This document shows, in pieces, positions 25,873 to 33,742 of a stretch of 64,000 nt of DNA. The translations under genes were made by a program, and so were the position numbers. Below the pieces are notes generated by a model that was not told the DNA's origin, searched no databases, and saw nothing but the letters and a program-made list of their open reading frames with translations. This DNA is from JAWPMT01 sp965242775 (GTDB lineage: Bacteria; Bacteroidota; Bacteroidia; Cytophagales; Cyclobacteriaceae), in contig CBDETI010000022.1 in the NCBI GenBank assembly GCA_965242775.1, positions 186,001 to 250,000 of the forward strand, written 5' to 3'. The stretch's first letter is position 1. Each line of letters starts with the position of its first letter.

Positions 25873-25989
25873 TTATCCTTGTCTTTGTTTAAATTTTGGA
25901 TTCTTCTTGTTGATCACGTAAAGCTTTCCTTTTCGTCGGATCACTTTGCAATCAGCACTTCTCTTTTTGATAGATGCTCTTACTTTCAT
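25873..25989 (-). CDS. rpmJ: Ribosomal protein L36 (zinc-independent form)
   Basis: A 38-residue protein read on the minus strand from ATG 25989: MKVRASIKKRSADCKVIRR and then KGKLYVINKKNPKFKQRQG. The sequence matches L36, but only one of the zinc-ligand cysteines is kept (C14) and the CEN..H part reads NKKNPKF, so it is the C-minus form. It sits in the usual place between infA and rpsM. Confidence 0.97.
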   Translation of the reverse strand: MKVRASIKKRSADCKVIRRKGKLYVINKKNPKFKQRQG

Positions 25990-26016
25990 CTCTTTATCTA
26001 TTTGTTCCCCAAAGGG

Positions 26017-26235
26017 TTATTTATATCTATATACAATTCGTCCTTTGCTCAGGTCATAGGGAGACATCTCCAATTTGACCTTGTCACCTGGTAAAATCTT
26101 GATATAGTGCATCCTCATCTTTCCAGAGATGTGGGCAATCACCTCATGACCATTTTCCAGTTCCACCCGAAACATCGCATTGGACAAGGCCTCAATGATC
26201 TTACCATCTTGCTCTATCGATTGCTGCTTCGCCAT
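26017..26235 (-). CDS. infA: Translation initiation factor IF-1
   Basis: A 72-residue OB-fold factor that binds the ribosomal A site during initiation. Sequence features: EQDGKIIEALSNAMFRVELENGHEVIAHISGKMRMHYIKILPGDKVKLEMSPYD, ending KGRIVYRYK. Its ATG shares one base with the secY stop. The map gene, often found between secY and infA in other bacteria, is not present here. Confidence 0.99.
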   Translation of the reverse strand: MAKQQSIEQDGKIIEALSNAMFRVELENGHEVIAHISGKMRMHYIKILPGDKVKLEMSPYDLSKGRIVYRYK

Positions 26236-27554
26236 TACGCTATCGCTGTGTTTTGGGTTCTACCTTTAACCTTCCCGGACTTCATCATTCCCTCATAATG
26301 CCTCATCAACAAATAGCTCTCAATTTGCTGCAGGGTGTCCAGAATAACCCCAACCATAATCAAAAGCGAGGTTCCACCATAGAAGGTGGCGAAACCACGG
26401 TTAACGCCTGCCAGAATTGCGAATGCCGGAAGGATTGCAACAATTGCCAGAAAAAATGATCCGGGCAACGTGACTTTAGACAAAACATCGTCTATAAATT
26501 CTGATGTCTGCTTACCAGGTTTCACTCCTGGGATAAATCCTCCATTTCTCTTCATGTCGTCAGCTATCTGACTTGGATTGATCGTGATAGCTGTGTAGAA
26601 AAATGTGAAAAGTATGATCAATAGTGCAAATACAACATTATATGGCCAGGACTCGATTTGTGAAAATGTCGTAGCAATGTATTGTGCTGTATCACTTTCA
26701 TCCGCCCAGAAACCAGCTACAAGGGAAGGTAAGAACATCAGAGACTGAGCAAAGATGATTGGCATAACTCCTGCCGAATTCACCTTCAAAGGAATATACT
26801 GTCTTTGTCCTCCGTAAACTTTGTTACCCACAACCTGCTTCGCATACTGAACAGGAATCCTACGGATCGCCTGAGTCAGCGCAACAGTTGCCATAACAAC
26901 AAAGAAGAGGGCGATCATCTCTATAATAAAAATCAATGCCTGACTCATACCCCTTGACAGGGCTTCCGCGATAATACTGGCGGGAAATCTGGAGATAATC
27001 CCAATCATGATTAACATCGAAATACCATTTCCAATTCCCTTATCAGTGATCTTTTCTCCCAGCCACATGCAGAATATAGTACCTGATGTGAGAATGATCA
27101 TAGACGAAACCTTGAAGAAGAAAGGGTTGCTCAAGACAATAGCTTCCGCAGGAATAGTAGCCGAAACATATCCAAATGATTGCGCGATACAAATAAAGAT
27201 CGTTAATACACGCGTAATTTGATTGATTCGCTTCCTCCCGCTATCACCTTCCTTCTGCAGTTTCTGGAAATAAGGAACCGCTACGGTCATCAACTGAAGA
27301 ACAATCGAAGCGGAGATATAAGGCATGATACCCAGACCAAAGATGGAGGCTTTCAAAAAGGCTCCGCCCAGGAAGGTATCCAACAGACCGAAAATACCCT
27401 CCGCCGATCCGGTCAACTTCGAAGAATCAACACCTGGCAGGGTAACAAAAGAGCCTAGCCTAAAAATGATAAGAAATCCTAAGGTATTTAGGATTCTTAC
27501 TCTAAGCTCTTCTATCGAGAAAATATTCTTTATGGTCTGTATAAACTTCTTCAT
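26235..27554 (-). CDS. secY: Protein translocase subunit SecY
   Basis: A 439-residue channel subunit with about ten hydrophobic membrane segments. Typical regions: FRLGSFVTLPGVD, the plug-domain area GLLDTFLGGAFLKASIFGLGIMPYISASI, QLMTVAVPYFQKLQKEGDSGRKRINQITR, and cytoplasmic loop PVQYAKQVVGNKVYGGQRQYIPLKVNSAGVMPIIFA. It lies between rplO and infA in the spc order; its partner secE is at 51.3 kb. Confidence 0.99.
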   Translation of the reverse strand: MKKFIQTIKNIFSIEELRVRILNTLGFLIIFRLGSFVTLPGVDSSKLTGSAEGIFGLLDTFLGGAFLKASIFGLGIMPYISASIVLQLMTVAVPYFQKLQKEGDSGRKRINQITRVLTIFICIAQSFGYVSATIPAEAIVLSNPFFFKVSSMIILTSGTIFCMWLGEKITDKGIGNGISMLIMIGIISRFPASIIAEALSRGMSQALIFIIEMIALFFVVMATVALTQAIRRIPVQYAKQVVGNKVYGGQRQYIPLKVNSAGVMPIIFAQSLMFLPSLVAGFWADESDTAQYIATTFSQIESWPYNVVFALLIILFTFFYTAITINPSQIADDMKRNGGFIPGVKPGKQTSEFIDDVLSKVTLPGSFFLAIVAILPAFAILAGVNRGFATFYGGTSLLIMVGVILDTLQQIESYLLMRHYEGMMKSGKVKGRTQNTAIA

Positions 27555-28004
27555 TTACTCTTCGACAGTAATTGAACCACCGGCTTTTTCAATAGCGGCT
27601 TGAGCCGTGGCCGAAAATTTATGTGCGCTTACTTTGAGAGAAGCCTTCAACTCACCTCGTCCAAGAACTTTTACCTGATCTTCTTTACCCACAAGACCAT
27701 TATCTTTTAGCACCTGGATGGTAATTTCTGTTACTTTCTTGTCCTCGCTAAGCTTTTGCAAAACATCCAGATTAATCGGCTTCATTACAACCTTATTGTT
27801 GTTCTTAAAGCCGAACTTTGGAACTCTCCTTTGAAGTGGCATTTGACCACCTTCAAACCCAATTTTCCTGGAGTATCCAGATCGAGACTGAGCACCTTTG
27901 TGACCCCTGGTGGAGGTTCCTCCTCTTCCAGAACCCTGGCCTCTACCGATTCTTTTTCGGGATTTGGTAGATCCCGCAGCAGGTTTTAGTGACTCAAGCT
28001 TCAT
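27555..28004 (-). CDS. rplO: Ribosomal protein L15
   Basis: 149 residues, a late-assembly 50S protein. The glycine/arginine-rich N-terminal arm (RKRIGRGQGSGRGGTSTRGHKGAQSRSG) and RKIGFEGGQMPLQRRVPKFGF are diagnostic, and the C-terminal domain KVSAHKFSATAQAAIEKAGGSI is intact. Its stop precedes the secY ATG directly. Confidence 0.99.
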   Translation of the reverse strand: MKLESLKPAAGSTKSRKRIGRGQGSGRGGTSTRGHKGAQSRSGYSRKIGFEGGQMPLQRRVPKFGFKNNNKVVMKPINLDVLQKLSEDKKVTEITIQVLKDNGLVGKEDQVKVLGRGELKASLKVSAHKFSATAQAAIEKAGGSITVEE

Positions 28005-28005
28005 C

Positions 28006-28185
28006 TTATAATTCTTTTACTTCTACTAAGTGTAATACTTTATTGATCATCCCCTCTATCTGTGGGTTCAGTTCCTTTTCAACAGTCTGATTGATCTTGC
28101 TCAATCCTAGCGCCTGCATGGTTCTCTTTTGCTTCTCTGGGCGCTTGATGGTACTTCTCACCTGTCTGATCGATACTTTTCCCAT
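28006..28185 (-). CDS. rpmD: Ribosomal protein L30
   Basis: A 59-residue protein read from ATG 28185: MGKVSIRQVRSTIKRPEKQK and then RTMQALGLSKINQTVE. This is the standard single-domain L30 ferredoxin-like fold (conserved LGL..I and HLV at the end). It lies between rpsE (4-base gap) and rplO, as in spc operons generally. Confidence 0.98.
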   Translation of the reverse strand: MGKVSIRQVRSTIKRPEKQKRTMQALGLSKINQTVEKELNPQIEGMINKVLHLVEVKEL

Positions 28186-28189
28186 GTTC

Positions 28190-28708
28190 TTATCCGTTGA
28201 AAACTTTGTCCAATGTTACACCTCTTTGTTTCGCTACAGAGAATGGATCTCTCATCTTGTTGAGCGCGTCAAAGGTAGCTTTCACCACATTGTGTGGGTT
28301 GGAAGAACCTTTAGATTTGGCCAACACGTCATGAATACCCGCACTTTCCAAAACTGCTCGCATCGCACCACCGGCAATAACTCCCGTTCCTGGGGATGCA
28401 GGCTTCAATAACACTAATCCTCCACCGAACTTACCAAGCGCCTCATGCGGTACCGTGCCTTTCAAGACGGGTACTCTCACAAGGTTTTTCTTAGCGTCAT
28501 CAATTCCCTTGGTAATAGCATCCGTAACTTCATTGGCTTTACCCAAACCGTATCCTACCACTCCATGCCCGTCACCAACTACTACAATGGCTGAAAAACT
28601 AAATCGACGACCACCTTTGACCACCTTCGCCACCCTTTTGATAGCGACTACTTTTTCTTTCAGATCAATTTCGCTGGCTTTTACCGCTTTTATATTACTC
28701 TGTGACAT
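28190..28708 (-). CDS. rpsE: Ribosomal protein S5
   Basis: 172 residues: an N-terminal double-stranded RNA binding domain (LKEKVVAIKRVAKVVKGGRRFSFSAIVVVGDGHGVVGYGLGKANEV) and a C-terminal S5 fold (GAMRAVLESAGIHDVLAKSKGSSNPHNVVKATFDAL). It acts in decoding fidelity and mRNA entry. No unusual residues seen in the known ram/spectinomycin region. Confidence 0.99.
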   Translation of the reverse strand: MSQSNIKAVKASEIDLKEKVVAIKRVAKVVKGGRRFSFSAIVVVGDGHGVVGYGLGKANEVTDAITKGIDDAKKNLVRVPVLKGTVPHEALGKFGGGLVLLKPASPGTGVIAGGAMRAVLESAGIHDVLAKSKGSSNPHNVVKATFDALNKMRDPFSVAKQRGVTLDKVFNG

Positions 28709-28714
28709 TCTTCC

Positions 28715-29062
28715 TTAGAATTTTAGACCCCCTTCTCTGGCTCCTTCAGCCAGCGCCTTAACATTGCCGTGATAAGGGTATCCTCCTCGATCAAAAATGA
28801 CGACTTCAATACCGCTACCTTTTGCCTTCTCAGCCAATGATTTTCCAACTTCCTTAGAAATTTCAATATTCAGGCTCTTCTTCCCAAGATCAAAAGATGA
28901 AGCAGCAGCCAAAGTCTTTCCCGCAACATCATCGATTACCTGCGCATAGATGCCCTTGTTGCTTCTGAAAATAGAAACCCTAGGCCGCTCGGCGGTTCCG
29001 GAGATTTTTCGTCTGACCCCCAGTCTGATCCTCTTTCTTCGTTCAATTTTTGAAATTGCCAT
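28715..29062 (-). CDS. rplR: Ribosomal protein L18
   Basis: 115 residues, 5S rRNA-binding protein of the central protuberance. Family features: KIERRKRIRLGVRRKISGTAERPRVSIFRSNKGIYAQVIDD and the C-terminal VVFDRGGYPYHGNVKALAEGAREGGL pattern. Tightly packed between rplF and rpsE. Confidence 0.99.
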   Translation of the reverse strand: MAISKIERRKRIRLGVRRKISGTAERPRVSIFRSNKGIYAQVIDDVAGKTLAAASSFDLGKKSLNIEISKEVGKSLAEKAKGSGIEVVIFDRGGYPYHGNVKALAEGAREGGLKF

Positions 29063-29069
29063 CAGCTAA

Positions 29070-29621
29070 TTATTTCGCAGCTGTCTTACCAGCTTTTCTT
29101 CTAATTTGTTCACCTACAAATCGAATACCCTTTCCTTTGTAAGGTTCGACTTTTCTCAATGACCGGATTTTCGCAGCCACCTGACCAATCAATTGCTTGT
29201 CGTGGCTCTCCAGTGTTACGATTGGGTTCTTTCCTTTCACTGTCTCGGCTTTCATCTTCACCTCACCCGGAACGGCCAGATAGATACTGTGAGAATATCC
29301 CAGGTTCAATTCCAAGACACTACCTTGGACATTGGCTTTGTACCCAACACCCACAAGTTCCAACTTCTTCTCGTAGCCAGTTTTCACACCCTCTACCATG
29401 TTGTTAATAAGCGACCTGTACAAACCATGGAGTGCTTTGTGCCTTTTCTGATCTGTTGGTCGTTCCACTACAACCTGATTTTCTTCCACTTTCGCAGAAA
29501 TTTCAGCTCCAACATCTTGTGTCAATTCCCCTTTGGGGCCTTTCACGGAAACGATGCTTCCCTTTATTTCTACTGTAACCCCCTCAGGGATATTAACCGG
29601 TGCTTTACCTATCCTTGACAT
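29070..29621 (-). CDS. rplF: Ribosomal protein L6
   Basis: 183 residues made of two related alpha/beta domains that bind 23S rRNA near the sarcin-ricin loop. MSRIGKAPVNIPEGVTV at the start and the C-terminal signature EPYKGKGIRFVGEQIRRKAGKTAAK are typical. Spacing to its neighbours is 7-12 bases. Confidence 0.99.
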   Translation of the reverse strand: MSRIGKAPVNIPEGVTVEIKGSIVSVKGPKGELTQDVGAEISAKVEENQVVVERPTDQKRHKALHGLYRSLINNMVEGVKTGYEKKLELVGVGYKANVQGSVLELNLGYSHSIYLAVPGEVKMKAETVKGKNPIVTLESHDKQLIGQVAAKIRSLRKVEPYKGKGIRFVGEQIRRKAGKTAAK

Positions 29622-29633
29622 TTCTTTCTTTCG

Positions 29634-30032
29634 TTAGTAAACGTAACAAAGCACTTCCCCACCAATATTCTCTCTGCGTGCCTCCTTATCAGTGACCACT
29701 CCTCTCGAAGTAGACAATATGGCTATCCCGAGTCCATTGAGTACTCGAGGTAAGTCTCTCGAGTGCGCGTATTTCCTCAAACCTGGAGTACTAATTCTCT
29801 CCAATTTGGTAATAGCCGATTGCTTAGTCTCAGGATTATACCTCAGCGCTATTTTGATAGTACCTTGCTTGTCGTCTTCTTCAAACTTGAAATTTTGGAT
29901 AAATCCCTTTGAATGAAGCACTTTAGTAATCTCTTTTTTGAGATTCGAAGCTGGTACTTCTACCACTCTATGATTCGCTTTTATAGCGTTTCGTAGCCTA
30001 GTTAAATAATCTCCGATAGGATCTGTTACCAT
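29634..30032 (-). CDS. rpsH: Ribosomal protein S8
   Basis: 132 residues, primary binder of 16S rRNA helix 21. MVTDPIGDYLTRLRNAI at the start and the C-terminal STSRGVVTDKEARRENIGGEVLCYVY are diagnostic. Unlike its neighbours it has an 80-base upstream gap holding a consensus -7 box and a UUCG hairpin. S8 is the spc-operon autoregulator in E. coli, so control at this point is plausible but unproven. Confidence 0.99.
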   Translation of the reverse strand: MVTDPIGDYLTRLRNAIKANHRVVEVPASNLKKEITKVLHSKGFIQNFKFEEDDKQGTIKIALRYNPETKQSAITKLERISTPGLRKYAHSRDLPRVLNGLGIAILSTSRGVVTDKEARRENIGGEVLCYVY

Positions 30033-30045
30033 ATTGAAAAATTTA

Positions 30046-30063
30046 AGCCCCTCGAAAAGGGCT
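30046..30063 (-). promoter_or_regulatory. Leader hairpin with UUCG loop upstream of rpsH
   Basis: On the minus strand AGCCCTT-TTCG-AGGGGCT forms a 7-bp stem (one G-U pair) with a UUCG tetraloop. It lies 13 bases before the rpsH ATG and would be at or near the 5' end of a transcript started at the -7 box at 30065-30072. It is followed by TAAATTTTT, so a weak terminator is also possible. Confidence 0.55.
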
Positions 30064-30064
30064 G

Positions 30065-30096
30065 CAAATTTAGTTATTGTTTTCTGTTATGGGAAA
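30065..30096 (-). promoter_or_regulatory. Internal promoter upstream of rpsH
   Basis: On the minus strand TTTC (30096-30093, one mismatch to TTTG), a 20-base spacer and TAAATTTG (30072-30065, exact). The following bases CAGCCCTTTTCG nearly match those after the rplC and trnW promoters. Confidence 0.65.
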
Positions 30097-30112
30097 GAAA
30101 AGAAGAAAAGAA

Positions 30113-30382
30113 TTACCAGCTCGCTTTGGTCACGCCTGGTATCTTACCATCTGAAGCCATCTCCCGGAATGTGACCCTGGAGATACCGAATTTCCTCATG
30201 TATCCTTTGGGTCTGCCAGTGAGCTTGCATCTGTTATGCAACCTTACTCTCGAAGAGTTTCGTGGAAGCTTGTCTAAGGCGGCATAATCACCTGCCTCTT
30301 TCAAAGCTTTTCTCTTCTCGGCATATCGAGCTACAAGCTTCTCTCTTTTTCTTTCTCGTGCTTTTATTGATTCTCTAGCCAT
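30113..30382 (-). CDS. rpsN: Ribosomal protein S14 (long, zinc-independent form)
   Basis: 89 residues, head of the small subunit. MARESIKARERKREKLVARYAEKR and LHNRCKLTGRPKGYMRKFGISRVTFREMASDGKIPGVTKASW identify S14. The short zinc-ribbon form has two CxxC pairs; only one cysteine is present here, so this is the zinc-free C-minus form, like L36 and S4 in this window. Confidence 0.99.
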   Translation of the reverse strand: MARESIKARERKREKLVARYAEKRKALKEAGDYAALDKLPRNSSRVRLHNRCKLTGRPKGYMRKFGISRVTFREMASDGKIPGVTKASW

Positions 30383-30388
30383 CTAGAC

Positions 30389-30943
30389 TCAGTTTTGTCG
30401 ATTTACGAATGGCATTCCAAATGCCCTTAACAGTGCAAGGCTTTCTTCATCGGACTCGGCACTGGTCACAAACGTGATGTCCATACCTGAAATCCTGTTG
30501 ACCTTGTCGATACTAATCTCGGGGAAGATGATTTGCTCCTCAACACCCAAAGTATAGTTACCTCGACCATCAAAACCTTTTTCTTTGATACCTCTGAAAT
30601 CTCTTACCCTGGGGAGCGCAATAGTCATCAACCTGTCCAGAAATTCATACATGTGATTTCCTCGCAGTGTAACTCTTGCTCCGATCGGCATCCCCTCTCT
30701 CAATTTGAAGTTAGACACAGATTTCTTGGCCTTAGTAGGCACCGCCTTTTGCCCTGCTATCAATGATAGCTCTTCAATCCCTACATCAATCAACTTTTTG
30801 TCAGCTACTGCTGCGCCGATACCCTTATTGATGGATATCTTCTCGATCTTAGGTACCTGCATGACTGACTTGTACTCGAATTTCTCTTTGAGTGCAGGTA
30901 CGATTTCATTTAGGTATTTATCTTTTAATCTCGGATTAGCCAT
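30389..30943 (-). CDS. rplE: Ribosomal protein L5
   Basis: 184 residues from ATG 30943 (MANPRLKDKYLNEIVPALKEKFEY), which overlaps the rplX end by 8 bases; an upstream start would lie deep inside rplX. L5 binds 5S rRNA and contacts S13. Typical regions: PKIEKISINKGIG, GQKAVPTKAKKSVSNFKLREGMPIGARVTLRG and the ISGMDITFVTSAESDEES tail. Confidence 0.99.
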   Translation of the reverse strand: MANPRLKDKYLNEIVPALKEKFEYKSVMQVPKIEKISINKGIGAAVADKKLIDVGIEELSLIAGQKAVPTKAKKSVSNFKLREGMPIGARVTLRGNHMYEFLDRLMTIALPRVRDFRGIKEKGFDGRGNYTLGVEEQIIFPEISIDKVNRISGMDITFVTSAESDEESLALLRAFGMPFVNRQN

Positions 30944-31262
30944 TGGTAATGAACTGTTCAGATTTCTTAGAATATCGTTGCAATTTGCCGTCATCATCGG
31001 CCTTTCTCCCTACTCTTGTAGGATCCCCCGTAGATGGATCAACCAACATTACATTACTGATATGAATAGCAGCTTCTGTCTGTTGAATGCCTCCCTCGGG
31101 ATTCGCAGCTGAGGGTTTGTTATGCTTAGTAACCAAGCTCACACCCTCCACTATCACACGTGACTTTGCCTTGATCACTTCCAGTACTTTCCCCGACTTT
31201 CCTTTGTCGTTTCCTGCAATAACCTTTACAGTGTCACCTTTTTTAATCTTCAACTTCGCCAT
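30936..31262 (-). CDS. rplX: Ribosomal protein L24
   Basis: 108 residues with an N-terminal KOW domain (IKKGDTVKVIAGNDKGKSGKVLEVIKAKSRVIVEGVSLVTKH). It initiates 50S assembly. GGIQQTEAAIHISNVMLVDPSTGDPTRVG is the usual C-terminal signature. It overlaps the downstream rplE start by 8 bases and follows rplN after 2 bases. Confidence 0.99.
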   Translation of the reverse strand: MAKLKIKKGDTVKVIAGNDKGKSGKVLEVIKAKSRVIVEGVSLVTKHNKPSAANPEGGIQQTEAAIHISNVMLVDPSTGDPTRVGRKADDDGKLQRYSKKSEQFITNG

Positions 31263-31264
31263 AG

Positions 31265-31633
31265 TTATAGTACTTCTGGGGCCAATGAAACAATTTTCAT
31301 GAACTGCTTTTCTCGCAGCTCGCGAGCTACAGGTCCAAAGATCCTGGTACCACGAGGCTCATTGTTAGCACTAAGAAGAACAGCGGCATTGTCATCAAAA
31401 CGAATGTATGAGCCATCTCTTCTTCTTACTTCCTTGGTTGTTCTCACAACTACTGCCTTCGAAACGGTTCCCTTCTTGAGGTTCCCGGAAGGCGTCGCCG
31501 ATTTCACTGATACTACGATGGTATCACCGATTGAAGCATATCTCTTCTTTGTACCGCCAAGTACCCTGATACAAAGAACTTCTTTGGCTCCGCTATTGTC
31601 TGCGACACTTAATCTTGATTCCTGCTGTATCAT
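31265..31633 (-). CDS. rplN: Ribosomal protein L14
   Basis: 122 residues, a five-stranded barrel that forms inter-subunit bridges. MIQQESRLSVADNSGAKEVLCIRVLGG at the start and RGTRIFGPVARELREKQFMKIVSLAPEVL at the end are diagnostic. Its ATG shares one base with the rpsQ stop. Confidence 0.99.
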   Translation of the reverse strand: MIQQESRLSVADNSGAKEVLCIRVLGGTKKRYASIGDTIVVSVKSATPSGNLKKGTVSKAVVVRTTKEVRRRDGSYIRFDDNAAVLLSANNEPRGTRIFGPVARELREKQFMKIVSLAPEVL

Positions 31634-31890
31634 TACTTCGCTCTTTCTATGATCTCAACCAATCTCCACCTCTTATTCTTACTGAGGGGTCTGGTCTCCA
31701 TTATTTTCACTGTATCACCGATATTACACTCATCTTTTTCATCGTGAGCAGTTAGCTTGGATGTTTTGCGAATGAACTTTCCGTATATCGGGTGTTTTTC
31801 TCTTCTTTCGACAGTAACGGTGATGGTCTTTTGCATTTTGTTGCTGACCACCTGACCAACACGTTCTTTTCTTAATTTTCTTTCCATCAC
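31633..31890 (-). CDS. rpsQ: Ribosomal protein S17
   Basis: 85 residues, OB-fold 16S rRNA binding protein. RVGQVVSNKMQKTITVTVERREKHPIYGKFIRKTSKLTAHDEKDECNIGDTVKIMETRPLSKNKRWRLVEI matches S17 throughout. It overlaps rpmC by 4 bases and rplN by 1, indicating translational coupling. Confidence 0.99.
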   Translation of the reverse strand: MMERKLRKERVGQVVSNKMQKTITVTVERREKHPIYGKFIRKTSKLTAHDEKDECNIGDTVKIMETRPLSKNKRWRLVEIIERAK

Positions 31891-32090
31891 TCGGCTTGTT
31901 GCGTCTTTTTCTTATTCGACAATTCGGTTTCTAATCGAGCAATGAATCTTCTGGATTCACGAATCTTCATTGGGTTCTCAATGGGTGTGATAGCGTGGGC
32001 AAACTTCAACTTCCCGTAATTTTCTTTCTCTACAGCAAGTTTGCCTTCCAGCTCCTCTAGCGAAAGCCCTTTTATTTCAGAATTTTTCAT
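31887..32090 (-). CDS. rpmC: Ribosomal protein L29
   Basis: 67 residues forming two helices at the nascent-chain exit, where trigger factor and SRP dock. IKGLSLEELEGKLAVEKENYGKLKFAHAITPIENPMKIRESRRFIARLETEL is typical; NPMKIRESRR is the conserved RNA-binding turn. 4-base overlaps on both sides. Confidence 0.98.
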   Translation of the reverse strand: MKNSEIKGLSLEELEGKLAVEKENYGKLKFAHAITPIENPMKIRESRRFIARLETELSNKKKTQQAE

Positions 32091-32506
32091 GCCTGATAAT
32101 CCCTTCTAATTACAAATTTTGTACTGATCGGCAGTTTTTGTGCCGCGAGCCTCAAAGCTTCCTTCGCCAATTCTACATTGACTCCTGATGCTTCAAAAAG
32201 TATCGTACCAGGCTTGACCGTAGCTACCCAGTACTCCGGAGCTCCCTTTCCTTTACCCATCCGTACCTCTGCAGGCTTCTTAGTCACAGGCTTGTCTGGA
32301 AAAATCCTGATCCAAACCTGACCTTCTCTTTTCATGGCTCTGGTCATGGCAATACGAGCAGCTTCAATTTGCCTACTTGTAATCCAACCTGGCTCTAAAG
32401 ATTTTATTCCAAAAGTTCCGAAAGCGAGTGTATGACCTCTCTGGGCCAGACCTTTCACTCTACCCTTCTGTCGTTTCCTGAATTTTGTTCTTTTAGGCTG
32501 TAACAT
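32087..32506 (-). CDS. rplP: Ribosomal protein L16
   Basis: 139 residues, positioned near the A-site tRNA elbow. MLQPKRTKFRKRQKGRVKGLAQRG at the start, RQIEAARIAMTRAMKREGQVWIRIFPDKPVTKKPAEVRMGKGKGAPEYWVA in the middle. The RMGKGKG loop carries the arginine hydroxylated in some bacteria. Confidence 0.99.
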   Translation of the reverse strand: MLQPKRTKFRKRQKGRVKGLAQRGHTLAFGTFGIKSLEPGWITSRQIEAARIAMTRAMKREGQVWIRIFPDKPVTKKPAEVRMGKGKGAPEYWVATVKPGTILFEASGVNVELAKEALRLAAQKLPISTKFVIRRDYQA

Positions 32507-32519
32507 CTTTACCTACTTT

Positions 32520-33254
32520 TTATCGTTTACGTTTAGCCCCTTCGCCTCTTCTTCTTCGGGAATTACCACCTCCGCTGTTGCCTAGGCCACTATTATTGCC
32601 TAGTCCTACGTTAGGAGAAAGATCTCTCTTGCCGAATACCTCTCCCTTGAAGATCCAAACTTTGATACCGATCTTACCATAGACCGTCTGCGCTTCAGAA
32701 ACCGCATAGTCAATATCAGCTCTGAGTGTATGAAGAGGAATTCTTCCCTCTTTGTACTGCTCAGTACGTGCCATCTCTGCTCCACCTAGTCGACCGGAAC
32801 ACTTGATCTTGATACCCTGAGCACCTACACGCATCGCTGAAGCAATCGCCTGCTTCATCGCCCTCCTGTAGGAAATTCTAGCGCTTAGCTGTTGAGCGAT
32901 GGATTCACCCACCAGGACAGAATCCAACTCGGGTCGCTTGATCTCGAAGATGTTGATCTGCAGGTCTTTGCCTGTAATTTTCTTCAACTCCTCTTTGATA
33001 TTATCAACCTCTTGACCTCCTTTACCAATCACAACACCTGGTCTGGCAGTGTGTATGGTCAAGGTGATTCTCTTGAGTGTTCTTTCGATGATAACTTTAG
33101 AAATACCTCCTTTAGGTATTCTCGCCTTGATGTACTCGCGGATTCTGTGATCTTCGACAATTTTCTCAGAGAAAGACTTTCCACCGAACCAGGCAGAATC
33201 CCATCCTTTTACGATTCCTAGTCTAAGACCGATCGGATTAACCTTCTGTCCCAT
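32520..33254 (-). CDS. rpsC: Ribosomal protein S3 with Gly/Asn-rich tail
   Basis: 244 residues: N-terminal KH domain (VIGKGGQEVDNIKEELKKITG) and the C-terminal S3 domain (GRLGGAEMARTEQYKEGRIPLHTLRADIDYA) at the mRNA entry helicase site. The last 30 residues are a low-complexity extension, NVGLGNNSGLGNSGGGN followed by a basic RRRRGEGAKRKR end. Its ATG shares a base with the rplV stop. Confidence 0.99.
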   Translation of the reverse strand: MGQKVNPIGLRLGIVKGWDSAWFGGKSFSEKIVEDHRIREYIKARIPKGGISKVIIERTLKRITLTIHTARPGVVIGKGGQEVDNIKEELKKITGKDLQINIFEIKRPELDSVLVGESIAQQLSARISYRRAMKQAIASAMRVGAQGIKIKCSGRLGGAEMARTEQYKEGRIPLHTLRADIDYAVSEAQTVYGKIGIKVWIFKGEVFGKRDLSPNVGLGNNSGLGNSGGGNSRRRRGEGAKRKR

Positions 33255-33742
33255 TACTGATTATTTTCTGTTTCGGTTTGAACATCTGAACTTTCTGCAT
33301 TGAAATCATCCACCGATATAGTGACATGATTACTACGCTTTCTGATTCTGTGAGCCCGGCCCTGTGGTGCTGGCCTTAATCTTTTTAGAATTCTCGCGCT
33401 ATCCACGAAGACCTCTTTCACGTACAGATCAGCTTCTTCTATCTTCACGTCTTCGTTGGCTAATTGCCAGTCTGCAATGGCCGTAAGCAACAGTTTTTCC
33501 AGCGTGTTGGAAGCATGCTTATGATCGAACCTGAGGATGTTAAGTGCAACATTCACTCTTTCGCCTCGGATCATGTCAGCAACTAACCTCATTTTCCTTG
33601 GAGCTGTGGGGATATTTCGCAGAGAGGCAGTTACTGCGCCTTGCTTACCCTTATTGGCTTCCTTCCATTCCTGCTTCGCTTCTTTTTGAAGTCGAATTCG
33701 AACAGACTTTTTAACTTTTTTCTTTTCAGTTGCTTCCATCAT
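33254..33742 (-). CDS. rplV: Ribosomal protein L22
   Basis: 162 residues. The L22 core starts near residue 38 (TASLRNIPTAPRKMRLVADMIRG) and includes the exit-tunnel hairpin RLRPAPQGRAHRIRKRSNHVTI. Compared with the usual 110-120 residues there is a lysine-rich N-terminal extension and an acidic C-terminal tail (DDFNAESSDVQTETENNQ). The start at 33742 overlaps rpsS by 4 bases. Confidence 0.98.
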   Translation of the reverse strand: MMEATEKKKVKKSVRIRLQKEAKQEWKEANKGKQGAVTASLRNIPTAPRKMRLVADMIRGERVNVALNILRFDHKHASNTLEKLLLTAIADWQLANEDVKIEEADLYVKEVFVDSARILKRLRPAPQGRAHRIRKRSNHVTISVDDFNAESSDVQTETENNQ

